A stretch of DNA of 64,000 nucleotides. Origin: Dongia rigui. GTDB taxonomy: Bacteria; Pseudomonadota; Alphaproteobacteria; Dongiales; Dongiaceae. This document shows positions 25,350-34,754 of this stretch, in pieces (the first letter of the stretch is position 1; each line of letters begins with the position of its first letter). The notes beneath the pieces were generated by a model. The model was not told the DNA's origin. It did no database searches and saw only the letters and a list, made by a program, of their open reading frames with translations. The stretch lies in contig NZ_JAXCLX010000001.1 in assembly GCF_034044635.1 (NCBI RefSeq), positions 744,001-808,000 of the forward strand, given 5' to 3'. The translations under genes were made by a program, and so were the position numbers.

Positions 25350-28040
25350 GTGACCATCCGCAATCTCGACAAACTGTTCCGCCCGCAATCCCTGGCCATC
25401 ATTGGCGCCAGCGATCGCGCCGGCGCCATCGGCCATGTCCTTGCCCGCAACGCCCTGGCCGAGGGCTTTCGCGGCCCAGTTCATTTCGTCAATCCGAAAT
25501 ACCCATCCGTACTGACACGTCCCTGCGTCGCCACCATCGATGCGTTGGAGACAGCGCCGGATCTTGCCGTCATTGCCACGCCGGCAGCGACCGTGCCAGG
25601 GATCATACGGCAACTGGCGGCTCGAGGGACGCGCGGTGCGATCATCATCAGCGCCGGCTTCGGTGGCGAGGCGGGACAGGCGCTGAAGCGCGAGATGCAA
25701 CTGGCGGCGCGCCCGCATCTGATGCGCCTGGTCGGACCGAATTGCCTGGGAGTGATCGCACCGACCATCGGACTCAATGTCAGCTTCGCCCACCTGTCGC
25801 CCAAGAAGGGGTCGATCGCGCTGCTGACACAATCGGGCGCCATTCTGACCTCGGCCCTTGATTGGGCCGCCGCGCGCGGCATCGGCTTTTCTCACCTCGT
25901 GTCGATGGGGGAAATGCTGGATGTCGATCTGGGAGACATGCTGGACTACCTCGCCAGCGACGGCGGCACCAGCGCCATCCTGATCTATGCCGAAGCGGTG
26001 ACCAATGCGCGGAAATTCGTTTCCGCCGCCCGGCGCGCCGCGCGCCTCAAACCCGTGATCATCATCAAGGCCGGTCGCTTCGGCGAGACGGCCAGCGCCG
26101 TCGCCTCGCATACCGGGGCGCTGGCCGGCAGCGACGCCGTCTATGACGCGGTCTTCCGCCGTGTCGGTCTGTTGCGCGTCGACGATCTGGCGGAGTTGTT
26201 CGAGGCCATGGAAACCCTGGCGCTGATGGGCCCCGCCCCAGGCGACCGGCTGACGATCCTCACCAATGGCGGCGGCGCAGGCATTCTGGCGGCGGACGCG
26301 CTGGTCCGGGCGGGCGGCCGCCTGGCACCGCTCGATGCAACGGTGCTGGGGCGCCTGGACGCGGTCCTGCCCAAAGGCTGGTCGCGCGGCAACCCGGTAG
26401 ACATCATCGGCGATGCCGACCCGGAACGCTACCGGGTGGCCATGGATATCCTGGCGGACGATCCGCATTGCGACGCGCTGCTGGTGCTCAACAGTCCCAC
26501 CGCGCTGACCTCCAGCGACGAAGCGGCGGATGCCGTCATTGCCGGCCTCGCCGGGCGCAAGAAGCCGGTGCTGACCAGTTGGATCGGCGACCAGACGTCG
26601 CGACCGGCGCGGGCCAAGTTCGCCGCCGCGAAGATTCCCAGCTACACCACGCCGGAACAGGCGATACGCGCCTTCGGCCATATGGTGGCCTATCGCCACA
26701 GCCAGATGCTGCTCACGGAGACACCGCCCTCCCTGCCCGGCAATTTCACGCCGGACCGCGACATCGTTCGGCGGATGATCGATCAGGCGCTGACGAAGGG
26801 GCGCAGCTTCCTGACCTCGCCGGAATCGCTCGCCGTCATGAACGCCTACGGCATCAATGTTGTGACCGACGAGATCGTGGCGACGCCGCAAGAAGCGCGC
26901 CAACAGGCCGAGATGATGAGCGGGCCGCTGGTGCTGAAGCTGTTGTCACCCGACATCACCCACAAATCCGATATCGGCGGCGTGGTCCTGGGTTTGACCG
27001 ATGGCGCTGCCGTCGAGGCCGCGGCGTCCGCCATGTTGGAACGCGTGACGATCCTGCGTCCGGATGCCCGGATCGAGGGCTTCACCCTGTCGCCGATGAT
27101 CGATCGCAGCGCGTCGCAGGAATTGATCTTGGGCGCCGTCACCGATGCACAATTCGGGCCGGTCATCCTGTTCGGCCAAGGCGGTACGTCGGTCGAGGTG
27201 ACGGCCGACCGTGCGCTTGCCTTGCCGCCGCTCAATTTGAAGCTGGCCCGCGAGCTGATTGCCGATACCCGCGTCTATCGCCTGCTGCGTGGCTACCGCG
27301 ACCGGCCGGCCGCGGATCTCGACGGCATTGCCCTCGCTTTGGTGCGCGTCGCCCAGCTGATGATGGATTTCGCCGAGATCCAGGAACTCGACATCAACCC
27401 GCTGCTGGCCAATGAGCATACGGTGATCGCGCTCGACGCGCGCGTCCGTGTGGTGAAGAACGATGCCGCGCCGCAGCGCCGCCTTGCCATCCGGCCCTAT
27501 CCGCAGGAACTGGAAGAGGTCATTCCAGATCCCGACGGCGGCTTGCTGCTGCTACGCCCGATCCGGCCGGAAGACGAGCCTGGCATGATCGAGGCGTTCG
27601 AGCACTTGTCATCGGAGAGTGTCGAGTTGCGCTTCTTCCGCGTCGTCACCAACCCCTCGCACCAGATGATCGCCGGCCTTACCCAGATCGATTACGACCG
27701 CGAGATGGCATTGGTGCTGACCGATGCCGACACGCCGGCAGGCGCCGTGCCGCCGATCTATGCCGATGTCCGGCTCCTGATGGATCCCGACCGGGTCGAG
27801 GCGGAATACGCGATCATCGTGCGCGACGACATGGCCGGCCGGGGCTTCGGCAGCTTGATGATGGAGCGCATCATCGCCTATGGCCGGTCCATCAACCTCG
27901 CCCGCATCACGGGCCTGGTCAGGATGGAAAATGCCAGCATGCTGGCGATCTGCCAGCGCCTGGGATTCACCCGGCGCATCGATCCGGACATGCCGGGGCT
28001 GTTCCATGTGACAAAAGAGCTGGGCGGCACGGGCAGCTGA
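25350..28040 (+). CDS. acetate--CoA ligase (ADP-forming)-like / GNAT acetyltransferase fusion (Pat-type)
   Basis: An 896-residue multidomain protein. Order is a CoA-binding Rossmann domain (FRPQSLAIIGASDRAGAIG, about 8-130), succinyl-CoA ligase-like domains (to about 450), an ATP-grasp domain (about 480-700, with LVLKLLSPDITHKSDIGGV) and a C-terminal GNAT domain (about 730-896, LLLLRPIRPEDEPGMIEAF and MAGRGFGSLMMERI). This matches Pat/YfiQ-type protein lysine acetyltransferases that regulate metabolic enzymes such as acetyl-CoA synthetase. Translation starts at a GTG with AAGGA upstream. The ligase half may be catalytic or only sense acetyl-CoA. The active-site histidine was not verified. Confidence 0.85.
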   Translation: MTIRNLDKLFRPQSLAIIGASDRAGAIGHVLARNALAEGFRGPVHFVNPKYPSVLTRPCVATIDALETAPDLAVIATPAATVPGIIRQLAARGTRGAIIISAGFGGEAGQALKREMQLAARPHLMRLVGPNCLGVIAPTIGLNVSFAHLSPKKGSIALLTQSGAILTSALDWAAARGIGFSHLVSMGEMLDVDLGDMLDYLASDGGTSAILIYAEAVTNARKFVSAARRAARLKPVIIIKAGRFGETASAVASHTGALAGSDAVYDAVFRRVGLLRVDDLAELFEAMETLALMGPAPGDRLTILTNGGGAGILAADALVRAGGRLAPLDATVLGRLDAVLPKGWSRGNPVDIIGDADPERYRVAMDILADDPHCDALLVLNSPTALTSSDEAADAVIAGLAGRKKPVLTSWIGDQTSRPARAKFAAAKIPSYTTPEQAIRAFGHMVAYRHSQMLLTETPPSLPGNFTPDRDIVRRMIDQALTKGRSFLTSPESLAVMNAYGINVVTDEIVATPQEARQQAEMMSGPLVLKLLSPDITHKSDIGGVVLGLTDGAAVEAAASAMLERVTILRPDARIEGFTLSPMIDRSASQELILGAVTDAQFGPVILFGQGGTSVEVTADRALALPPLNLKLARELIADTRVYRLLRGYRDRPAADLDGIALALVRVAQLMMDFAEIQELDINPLLANEHTVIALDARVRVVKNDAAPQRRLAIRPYPQELEEVIPDPDGGLLLLRPIRPEDEPGMIEAFEHLSSESVELRFFRVVTNPSHQMIAGLTQIDYDREMALVLTDADTPAGAVPPIYADVRLLMDPDRVEAEYAIIVRDDMAGRGFGSLMMERIIAYGRSINLARITGLVRMENASMLAICQRLGFTRRIDPDMPGLFHVTKELGGTGS

Positions 28041-28053
28041 AGGGTTTGGGCAC

Positions 28054-28914
28054 TTACGTCGTCGCGATCAGCATGCCTTCCGCATTGCGGGGCGGGCGCA
28101 GGCCATCGGGCCGATTGGCGAAATAACGTGCTGCGAGATCGTCGGCCGAAACATAGCGCACGTCGCGAAAGCCGGCGTCTTTTGCCAGCGACAGGATCTC
28201 GTCCGGCGCGAAGAAGCTGACGAAGGGCGTGCCGCTCGCCTGGGCGCCATCGACCGCGCGCTGCAACATCGGGCGCATGTCTGCATCCGCCATGGCGAGC
28301 GGCAACAGGAACGACATGGCGAAAGTAGAACCGTGCGGCAGCGAGGCCACTTGGCGCAGAGTCGTTTTGATAGCCGCAAGCGTCAGATACATGCTGACGC
28401 CGGTCGAGGCGATCACGGCTGGACGGGCGGCGTTAAAGCCAGCCGCCTTGAGATGCGCCAACCAATCATCTCCTGCTTCGAAGTTCACCGGCACGAAATG
28501 CAGCCAGGTCGGCTGGCCGAAACCCAATTTCTCCAGGCGCTGGCGTTTCCAGGCTTGCGGTCCGGGTTGATCCACCTCGAATACGGCAACGCGCCCAGCG
28601 AGGTCCGAGCGGCGCTGGGCGAAAGTATCGAGGCCGGCGCCAAGGATGACATATTGCACGACACCGCGATCGATCTCATCCCGCAGCATGTCCTCGATGA
28701 GGCGTGCCCGACCGACGATGGCCGCGCGGAACGGCGCGATCCACTGCGGGTGCATGTCCGGCCGCTGTCGCCATTCCGCGTGTGGCGGCGCCAGTTTGAG
28801 GCCGACATCGTCTTCAAAGACATGAGGCGGTGAATCAACCTCCAGATGTTGCGCGCGCCACAGGGCGACGCGGACCGCCGTGCTGTCATAAGTGGGAAGC
28901 GGCTGATCTGGCAT
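28054..28914 (-). CDS. class I SAM-dependent methyltransferase (leucine carboxyl methyltransferase-like family)
   Basis: A 286-residue protein of the TIGR00027/Ppm1-like methyltransferase group. Recognisable parts are RARLIEDMLRDEIDRGVVQYVILGAGLDTFAQR (SAM-binding, about 72-104), VFEVDQPGPQAWKR, the HFVPVNFE stretch and STGVSMYLT. Members methylate small molecules or carboxyl groups, and the substrate here is unknown. It lies 32 bp downstream of fixJ on the same strand and is convergent with the acyl-CoA ligase/GNAT gene. It may be co-transcribed with fixLJ. Confidence 0.8.
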   Translation of the reverse strand: MPDQPLPTYDSTAVRVALWRAQHLEVDSPPHVFEDDVGLKLAPPHAEWRQRPDMHPQWIAPFRAAIVGRARLIEDMLRDEIDRGVVQYVILGAGLDTFAQRRSDLAGRVAVFEVDQPGPQAWKRQRLEKLGFGQPTWLHFVPVNFEAGDDWLAHLKAAGFNAARPAVIASTGVSMYLTLAAIKTTLRQVASLPHGSTFAMSFLLPLAMADADMRPMLQRAVDGAQASGTPFVSFFAPDEILSLAKDAGFRDVRYVSADDLAARYFANRPDGLRPPRNAEGMLIATT

Positions 28915-28946
28915 GGCAATCCTGCGCCGTGACTTGCGTGGGTATG

Positions 28947-29558
28947 CTAACTGAGCTTGAGCGCGCCCAATTCCAGCGCCATGCGTACCAGTTCCGGCAA
29001 GTTCTTCGCCTTCATCTTTTCCATGACGCGGGCGCGGTGGATTTCGACCGTTCGGATGCTGATGTCCAGCGCATGGGCGATGATCTTGTTGGCGTCGCCC
29101 GCCACCAGCAGGTCGAACACCTCGCGTTCACGCGCGGTGAGACTGTCGAGGCGGCCTTGCAGTTCGGCGCTGGCCGGGCGCAGGCGCAGGCGGTCCTGGT
29201 GCTTTTTCACCGCCGCCGCGATCGCTTCCAGGATCGCCTCATCCGTAAAGGGCTTCTCCACGAAATCGGCGACGCCGGCCTTCATTGCGGCAACCGCCAG
29301 GGGCACCTCGCCATGACCGGTCATGATAATGACGGGAACATCGATACCGGCCTTCCCCAGGGCGGCGAACAGCGCCATGCCATCCATGCCGGGCATCCGC
29401 ACATCGGTCACCAGGCAATCCGGCGCCTTATCGGCGCAGCGCGCCAGGACCGCTTCGGCGCCAGGGAAGGATTCAATGGATAACCCCGCCGATTCCAGCA
29501 GGATCGACAGCGAATCTCGTACCGCGTCATCGTCATCGACAATGTAAACCAGCGTCAT
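28947..29558 (-). CDS. fixJ: FixJ-type response regulator
   Basis: A 203-residue two-domain regulator. The receiver domain (1-120) has the acidic cluster DDDD, the phospho-acceptor in VTDVRMPGMDG, the T/S switch in IIMTGHGEV and the lysine in VEKPF. A LuxR-type helix-turn-helix follows (LTAREREVFDLLVAGDANKIIA, IRTVEIHRARVMEKM). The ATG overlaps the fixL stop as ATGA, so kinase and regulator are made together. Phosphorylated FixJ would activate a FixK-type gene under low oxygen, and the likely target starts at 24406. Confidence 0.93.
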   Translation of the reverse strand: MTLVYIVDDDDAVRDSLSILLESAGLSIESFPGAEAVLARCADKAPDCLVTDVRMPGMDGMALFAALGKAGIDVPVIIMTGHGEVPLAVAAMKAGVADFVEKPFTDEAILEAIAAAVKKHQDRLRLRPASAELQGRLDSLTAREREVFDLLVAGDANKIIAHALDISIRTVEIHRARVMEKMKAKNLPELVRMALELGALKLS

Positions 29559-30715
29559 CCCGTCCTTCCATCCGTCTCATCGGTGATAGGCAGCGCGATA
29601 TAGAAGGTTGCGCCGCGCTTCGAATTGGGGCTGGCCCAGAGCCGCCCGTTATGTGAATCGATGATGGTCTTGCAGATGGAAAGGCCAAGCCCCATGCCCC
29701 GCTCCTTGGTGGTCACGAAGGGTTGAAAGAGCTGTGCCATGACCTTCGGCGCGAGGCCCGGGCCACTGTCGCTGATCGAGATCTGCGCCGTGTCGCCACC
29801 GACGCGGCCCGTGGTAACGATGAGGTCGCGCGGCAGCGGATGCTCGCTCATCGCCTCGACACTGTTGCGGATGATATTGAAGACCACTTGCTGGATCTGC
29901 ACCTTGTCGATGAGCACCGGCATTGGCTCGGTGCCCAGCACCCAGCGCACATTGATGCTGCTTTCCTTGGCGCCGACGAGGGCCAGCGCCGTCGCCTCCT
30001 CGACCACGTTGTTGAGTTCCTCGATCTGGCGCTCTGCCTCGCCACGCTGGATGAAGCTGCGCAGATGGCGGATGATTTCGCCGGCGCGGGCCGCCTGGGC
30101 CACGGCCTTTTCCATGGTCTCGGCGATCTTGGGCGAATGATTGCCCTCGGCCTGCAGCATGCGGCGGGTGGCCTGGACATAGTTGACGATCGCCGCAAGC
30201 GGCTGGTTGAGTTCGTGCGCCAGGGTCGAGGCCATCTGACCGACATCGCTGAGGCGCGAGACATGAAGCAGCTCCAGCTGCAATTCGTGCAGGCGGTTCT
30301 CTGTGAGCTGGCGCTCGGACAGGTCGCGGATGAAGCCGGTGAAGTGGCGCTTGCCGCCGATCATCGCCTCGCCCACCGACAACTCGATCGGGAAGGCGCT
30401 GCCGTCCTTGCGCTGCCCCACCACGATGCGGCCGATGCCGATGATGCGCCGCTCGCCGGTTTCCAGGTAATTGTTGATATAACTGTCGTGCCGCTCGTGA
30501 TAGGGCGCTGGCATCAGGATGCTGACATTGCGACCGATCACCTCGCCGGAATCGTAGCCGAACAGCCGCTCTGCCGCCGGGCTGAAGGATTCAATGATGC
30601 CACGCTCGTCGATCACCAGGATGGCATCGGGCGCAGTCTCCAGGATCGAGCGCAAGCGCGCTTCGCGCTCGCGCAGCATTTCGTGCGTTACCGTGCCTTC
30701 GCTCTCGATCGTCAT
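29555..30715 (-). CDS. fixL: FixL-type haem-PAS oxygen sensor histidine kinase
   Basis: A 386-residue soluble kinase with one PAS domain and no membrane segment. The PAS (about 25-135) carries the FixL haem pocket. The proximal histidine H76 lies in ERHDSYINNY and the distal arginine R96 in IIGIGRIVVG, followed by RKDGSAFPIELSVGE and FTGFIRDLSERQ. The kinase has H167 (LAHELNQPLAAI), an N-box (NIIRNSVEAM), G1 (DSGPGLAP) and G2 (GMGLGL). The frame is open to 31027, but that upstream part overlaps the divergent ATPase gene and is not protein-like. GGGGCAGGG precedes the chosen ATG. Oxygen binding to haem should switch the kinase off. Confidence 0.94.
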   Translation of the reverse strand: MTIESEGTVTHEMLREREARLRSILETAPDAILVIDERGIIESFSPAAERLFGYDSGEVIGRNVSILMPAPYHERHDSYINNYLETGERRIIGIGRIVVGQRKDGSAFPIELSVGEAMIGGKRHFTGFIRDLSERQLTENRLHELQLELLHVSRLSDVGQMASTLAHELNQPLAAIVNYVQATRRMLQAEGNHSPKIAETMEKAVAQAARAGEIIRHLRSFIQRGEAERQIEELNNVVEEATALALVGAKESSINVRWVLGTEPMPVLIDKVQIQQVVFNIIRNSVEAMSEHPLPRDLIVTTGRVGGDTAQISISDSGPGLAPKVMAQLFQPFVTTKERGMGLGLSICKTIIDSHNGRLWASPNSKRGATFYIALPITDETDGRTG

Positions 30716-30830
30716 CCCTGCCCCTTTGTCGCGGAAATTGTAGTATAAGCGTCTGGCGAAAGAAATGGTCATGGATGCCGCGCCGCCGCGCTTTGAAGTG
30801 GGGTAGACCGCGCGGCGCGGAGCAGGATCG

Positions 30831-33401
30831 ATGGAAACGCAACGTGCTGGTCCAGTGCGCGATGCAGCGGCAGGGGCCTTGGGCCTTACCCGTGCCGAAG
30901 CACAGCGCCGGCTTGAGCGCGATGGCGCCAATGAATTGCCGGGCGGTGGCACGCGCTCCGTTTGGACCATTCTGGGCGAGGTGGTCAGGGAACCGATGCT
31001 GGCGTTGCTGCTGTGCGGCGGGGGCATCTATTTCCTGATCGGCAGCCGCAGCGAAGCACTGATCCTGCTGGGCTTTGCCACCTTCTCGGTCATCGTGACA
31101 CTGGTCCAGGAGACGCGTACTGAGCGGGTGCTGGAGGCCTTGCGCGACCTGTCCAGCCCGCGCGCGCTGGTGATCCGCGATGGCAAGCATCAGCGCATTG
31201 CCGGGAGCGACGTCGTGGTGGGCGATCTGGTGATCCTGGGCGAAGGCGACCGGGTGCCGGCTGACCTAACCCTCACCGAGGCAAACGATCTCCTCGCCGA
31301 CGAATCACTGCTGACTGGCGAATCTCTGCCCGTGCGCAAGGCTGCGGACAATGGCGCCGCAGCGACTGATCCGACACAGCCAGGCGGCGACGATCTCGCC
31401 GCGGCTTTTTCCGGCACGCTTATCGTGCGCGGGAGCGGCACGGGCGAAGTGACGGCGACCGGTGCCCGCAGCCAGATCGGCCGCATTGGCGCCAGTCTTG
31501 CCAAGGTTCAGGTAGAGACACCGCGCCTGCAGGGTCAGACGGCAAAGCTGGTGCGCATCTTCGCCGGCATTGCCGCCCTGTGCAGCCTCACGGTCATTCT
31601 GCTCTATGGCCTCTCGCGCGGCGATTGGCTGCAGGGGATCTTGGCCGGTATCGCGCTCGGCATGTCGCTCATCCCCGAGGAATTCCCGGTGGTGCTGGCC
31701 GTCTTCACCGCGATGGGAGCCTGGCGACTGTCGCGCGGCCGCGTTCTCACCCGGCGCGCGGCCACGATCGAGACATTGGGGGCCGCAACCACACTTTGCA
31801 CCGACAAGACCGGGACACTCACCGAGAACCGCATGTCGGTGACCGAATTGCGGGCCTGGAGCGGTGAGGCGCTGACGCTTGCCCGTGACGAAAAGATGCC
31901 GCTCCCCCAGCCTTTTGCGGCAATGGTGGAGATCGGCCGGCGCGCCTGCGCCGAAACCCCGTTCGACCCGATGGAAAAGGCCTTCCATGATCTCGGTCCG
32001 CGACTTGGCGCCAGCGGAACGTGGCGCTTGCGCCAAAGCTATGGCCTGCGCCCGGATCTCCTGGCCATGTCCAATGTCTGGACAACTGAGAACGGATGCG
32101 TGGTAGCCGCCAAGGGAGCGCCGGAAGCGATCGCCGAATTGTGCCGACTGGGTGCGGCGGACCGGGCAGCCTTGAAGATTCTGGTCGATGCCATGGGCCA
32201 AGGCGGCATGCGCGTGCTGGGCGTGGCGCGCGCAGATCTGGCGGCTGGTGACGTGGCCGCGCAAGAACTTCCCGAAACACAGCGCGGCTTTGCCTTCACG
32301 TTCCTCGGCCTGGTGGGCCTCACCGATCCCTTGCGCGCGGGTGTGCCGGAGGCGGTGGCGCAGTGTCGCTCCGCTGGCATCCGTGTCGTCATGATCACCG
32401 GTGACTATCCGGCGACCGCCCGCGCCATTGCCGAAAGTGCAGGCATCGACGGGGCGAACATCCTGACCGGCGCCGAGATCGACGCGCTCGACGACGCGGC
32501 GCTCGGCCAGCGTCTCGGCCAGACCGGAGTCTTCGCGCGCATCCTGCCGCAGCAGAAGCTGCGCCTGGTCGAAGCCTTCAAGGCGCAAGGCGAGATCGTC
32601 GCCATGACGGGCGACGGGGTCAACGATGCGCCGTCGCTGAAGGCCGCGCATATCGGCATTGCCATGGGCCGGCGCGGCACCGATGTAGCGCGCGAGGCAT
32701 CCAGCATCGTGCTGCTCGACGACGATTTCACCTCGATCGTCGGCGCCATTCGCCTCGGCCGGCGCATCTATGACAATCTCAGGAAGGCAATGGGCTTCAT
32801 CATCGCCGTGCATGTACCGATCGCGGGCCTTGCCCTGTTGCCGCTGCTGTTCGGCCTGCCGGTCCTCTTCGGACCGCTTCACATCGCCTTCCTGGAAATG
32901 GTCATCGACCCGGTATGCACGCTCGTTTTCGAGGCGGAGGAGGATGAGAACGACATCATGGGCCGCCCGCCGCGACCGCCGGAAGCGCCGCTGTTCTCGA
33001 AACCGCTCCTCGTCTGGAGTTTCCTGCAGGGATTGGTGACCTTGGCCTTGACCGGCGCCACCTTCATCGCCGCCTGGTTGAGCGGCATGGCGGGGAGCGA
33101 GATTCGCGCCCTGGTCTTTGCCATGCTGGTGCTCTCGATCGTGGCACTCATCCTGGTCAACCGCGCCTTCAGCCCGTCGCTGCGCCTGGCCCTGGGGCGC
33201 CACAACCGCGCCTTGGCCCTGGTGCTTGCCGCCGTCGCCCTGGTGCTGGCGGCAGCCATGCTGGCGCCCGCCTTGCGTGAGCTCTTTCATTTCAGCCCGC
33301 TTCACTTGGCGGATTTCGCGGCGATTTTCGGTGCGGTGGTGGTGTTGTGGCTGGGATTGGAGCGCGGCAAGAAATTGCTCGGCAGGCGTCTCGCCGGCTA
33401 G
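30831..33401 (+). CDS. P-type cation-transporting ATPase (P2/P3-like)
   Basis: An 856-residue ion pump. The N-terminal cation-ATPase domain (LGLTRAEAQRRLERDGANELP) is followed by the actuator motif TGES (SLLTGESLPV), the M4 motif IPEEFPVVL, the phosphorylation site CTDKTGTLTENRM, the nucleotide-binding KGAPEAI and the hinge MTGDGVNDAPSLKAAHIG. There is no CPC motif or N-terminal metal-binding domain, so it is not a copper pump. Calcium, magnesium or protons are possible. It is divergent from fixLJ with a 115-bp gap. Such ATPases are common in oxygen-limitation clusters, but no FNR/FixK box was seen here. Confidence 0.88.
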   Translation: METQRAGPVRDAAAGALGLTRAEAQRRLERDGANELPGGGTRSVWTILGEVVREPMLALLLCGGGIYFLIGSRSEALILLGFATFSVIVTLVQETRTERVLEALRDLSSPRALVIRDGKHQRIAGSDVVVGDLVILGEGDRVPADLTLTEANDLLADESLLTGESLPVRKAADNGAAATDPTQPGGDDLAAAFSGTLIVRGSGTGEVTATGARSQIGRIGASLAKVQVETPRLQGQTAKLVRIFAGIAALCSLTVILLYGLSRGDWLQGILAGIALGMSLIPEEFPVVLAVFTAMGAWRLSRGRVLTRRAATIETLGAATTLCTDKTGTLTENRMSVTELRAWSGEALTLARDEKMPLPQPFAAMVEIGRRACAETPFDPMEKAFHDLGPRLGASGTWRLRQSYGLRPDLLAMSNVWTTENGCVVAAKGAPEAIAELCRLGAADRAALKILVDAMGQGGMRVLGVARADLAAGDVAAQELPETQRGFAFTFLGLVGLTDPLRAGVPEAVAQCRSAGIRVVMITGDYPATARAIAESAGIDGANILTGAEIDALDDAALGQRLGQTGVFARILPQQKLRLVEAFKAQGEIVAMTGDGVNDAPSLKAAHIGIAMGRRGTDVAREASSIVLLDDDFTSIVGAIRLGRRIYDNLRKAMGFIIAVHVPIAGLALLPLLFGLPVLFGPLHIAFLEMVIDPVCTLVFEAEEDENDIMGRPPRPPEAPLFSKPLLVWSFLQGLVTLALTGATFIAAWLSGMAGSEIRALVFAMLVLSIVALILVNRAFSPSLRLALGRHNRALALVLAAVALVLAAAMLAPALRELFHFSPLHLADFAAIFGAVVVLWLGLERGKKLLGRRLAG

Positions 33402-33529
33402 GCCAGAATTGGACACAAATTTGTTGCCATCGGCAAGAAAGCTGTGACGCCGCAGAAAGCGGAGATAAGGTGCTTTGAATTGCGGATGGCGCCCGTTCAT
33501 AAATGAAGCATCGCAGTTCGGAGGGTCGG

Positions 33530-33838
33530 ATGCTGCGCTTTTTGAATGAAACGCCGGTTTACGATTATGAGCTCGAGCGCCTGCGCTTCGTCGGCCTCGA
33601 CCGCGAGCAGCATGTCGTCTGTCGCGTCACCAAGGACGCGTTGCTGGCTTGTATCGACCGCGACAATGCCTCGGCGCCTGAATTGATGGCAGCATTCGAA
33701 ACCAACCGCACGCTGTTCGAAGATATCGCCAGCATGGAGCATGCGGCCGGCGCCCGGGGCGAGGTCTATATCGAGCGCTATCATCTGGAACATCCCTGGC
33801 TGAAGGTCCCCACCATGGCCATCGCCAGCCTGCCTTAA
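33530..33838 (+). CDS. DUF1488 family protein
   Basis: A 102-residue soluble protein beginning MLRFLNETPVYDYELERLRFVGLD, then REQHVVCRVTKDALLACI, which fits the small DUF1488 family. GGAGGG directly precedes the ATG at 33530, so I prefer it to the in-frame ATG nine codons upstream. It is an isolated gene between the P-type ATPase and a PRC-barrel protein, and its function is unknown. Confidence 0.75.
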   Translation: MLRFLNETPVYDYELERLRFVGLDREQHVVCRVTKDALLACIDRDNASAPELMAAFETNRTLFEDIASMEHAAGARGEVYIERYHLEHPWLKVPTMAIASLP

Positions 33839-33929
33839 CTCCGAATAGCGCTGCGAAGGCGGAGCAACCGCAACCCACGTCCTTAATCATGGTTACTTCT
33901 TCACTTCATCAATGGAGGGAAGATAACCC

Positions 33930-34694
33930 ATGAAGACATTATTGAAACTTACCACGGCCGTGGGCTTGGTCATCGGCAGCTTGGCGTTGCCGACGATGGC
34001 CTTTGCCGACAGCACAGAAACTCCGGCCATGGGGACTGTCGATGCCGGCACCCTCATCGGCAAGAACGTGGTCGATGCCAAGGGCGACACCGTTGGCGAG
34101 ATCGACAGCGTGATGGTCGACGCCAACGGCAAGGTCAAGTCAGTGGTCGTCGATGTCAGCGGCTGGCTGCAAACCGAGAAGCTCATCAGTCTGCCCTGGA
34201 AGGGACTTACGGTCACGGACAACAACGTGATCACCTCGCGTTTGACTCAGGAAGAAGCCAAGCAGGCTGCTGCCTATGCCTATGTGGATGAGGGCAATCG
34301 CCGCAAGGTCCTGACCGAGAAGGGGCAGGTCTATGCCGAAGGCAGCGACGCCGACATGACAACGTCGAGCGGTGGCGACGGGACCATGGGCACGCCGGTC
34401 AAGAACCCGGACGGTTCGATCAATGCCAGCCAGCTGGTCGGCGTCAACATCGAGAACGGCGATGGCGACAAGCTGGGCGAAGTCGGCGAAGTGGTGATCG
34501 CCAGCGATGGCGGGCTGCAGGGCGTCGTCGTCGATGTCGGTGGTTTCCTGGGGATCGGGACGCATCCGGTCCTGCTGAACTGGAAAGACATGAAGATTTC
34601 CGGCAATGGCGATGACATCAAAGCCATCGTCAACACGACCAAGGACAATCTGAAGTCGTTACCGGAATACAAGGCCGACGCCGCCAGCAACTAA
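33930..34694 (+). CDS. exported PRC-barrel domain protein with two barrels
   Basis: A 254-residue protein with a clear signal peptide (MKTLLKLTTAVGLVIGSLAL, cleavage near AFA). Two PRC-barrel repeats follow at about residues 40-105 (AGTLIGKNVVDAKGDTVGEI) and 165-235 (SQLVGVNIENGDGDKLGEVG), separated by a polar linker rich in Ser, Gly and Thr. GGAGGGAAG precedes the ATG. Related periplasmic PRC-barrel proteins are widespread in alphaproteobacteria and often stress-induced, but the exact role is unknown. A strong hairpin terminator follows. Confidence 0.85.
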   Translation: MKTLLKLTTAVGLVIGSLALPTMAFADSTETPAMGTVDAGTLIGKNVVDAKGDTVGEIDSVMVDANGKVKSVVVDVSGWLQTEKLISLPWKGLTVTDNNVITSRLTQEEAKQAAAYAYVDEGNRRKVLTEKGQVYAEGSDADMTTSSGGDGTMGTPVKNPDGSINASQLVGVNIENGDGDKLGEVGEVVIASDGGLQGVVVDVGGFLGIGTHPVLLNWKDMKISGNGDDIKAIVNTTKDNLKSLPEYKADAASN

Positions 34695-34717
34695 AGCGGC
34701 GACAGCTCGACTGAATG

Positions 34718-34752
34718 AATGGCCGGGATGCACAATCGTGATCCCGGCCATT
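34718..34752. terminator. bidirectional hairpin terminator
   Basis: AATGGCCGGGAT and ATCCCGGCCATT form a perfect 12-bp stem with an 11-nt loop. The A/T-rich flanks suit termination in both directions, between the PRC-barrel gene and the convergent gene ending at 34755. Confidence 0.85.
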
Positions 34753-34754
34753 TA

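Noticed and set aside
30716-31027. N-terminal extension of fixL
   Set aside because: The extra 104 codons overlap the divergent ATPase gene and lack protein-like character, while GGGGCAGGG precedes the chosen ATG.
31305-33500. 731-codon open frame opposite the P-type ATPase
   Set aside because: The plus strand has all P-type ATPase motifs in order. The antisense frame is a GC-driven shadow.
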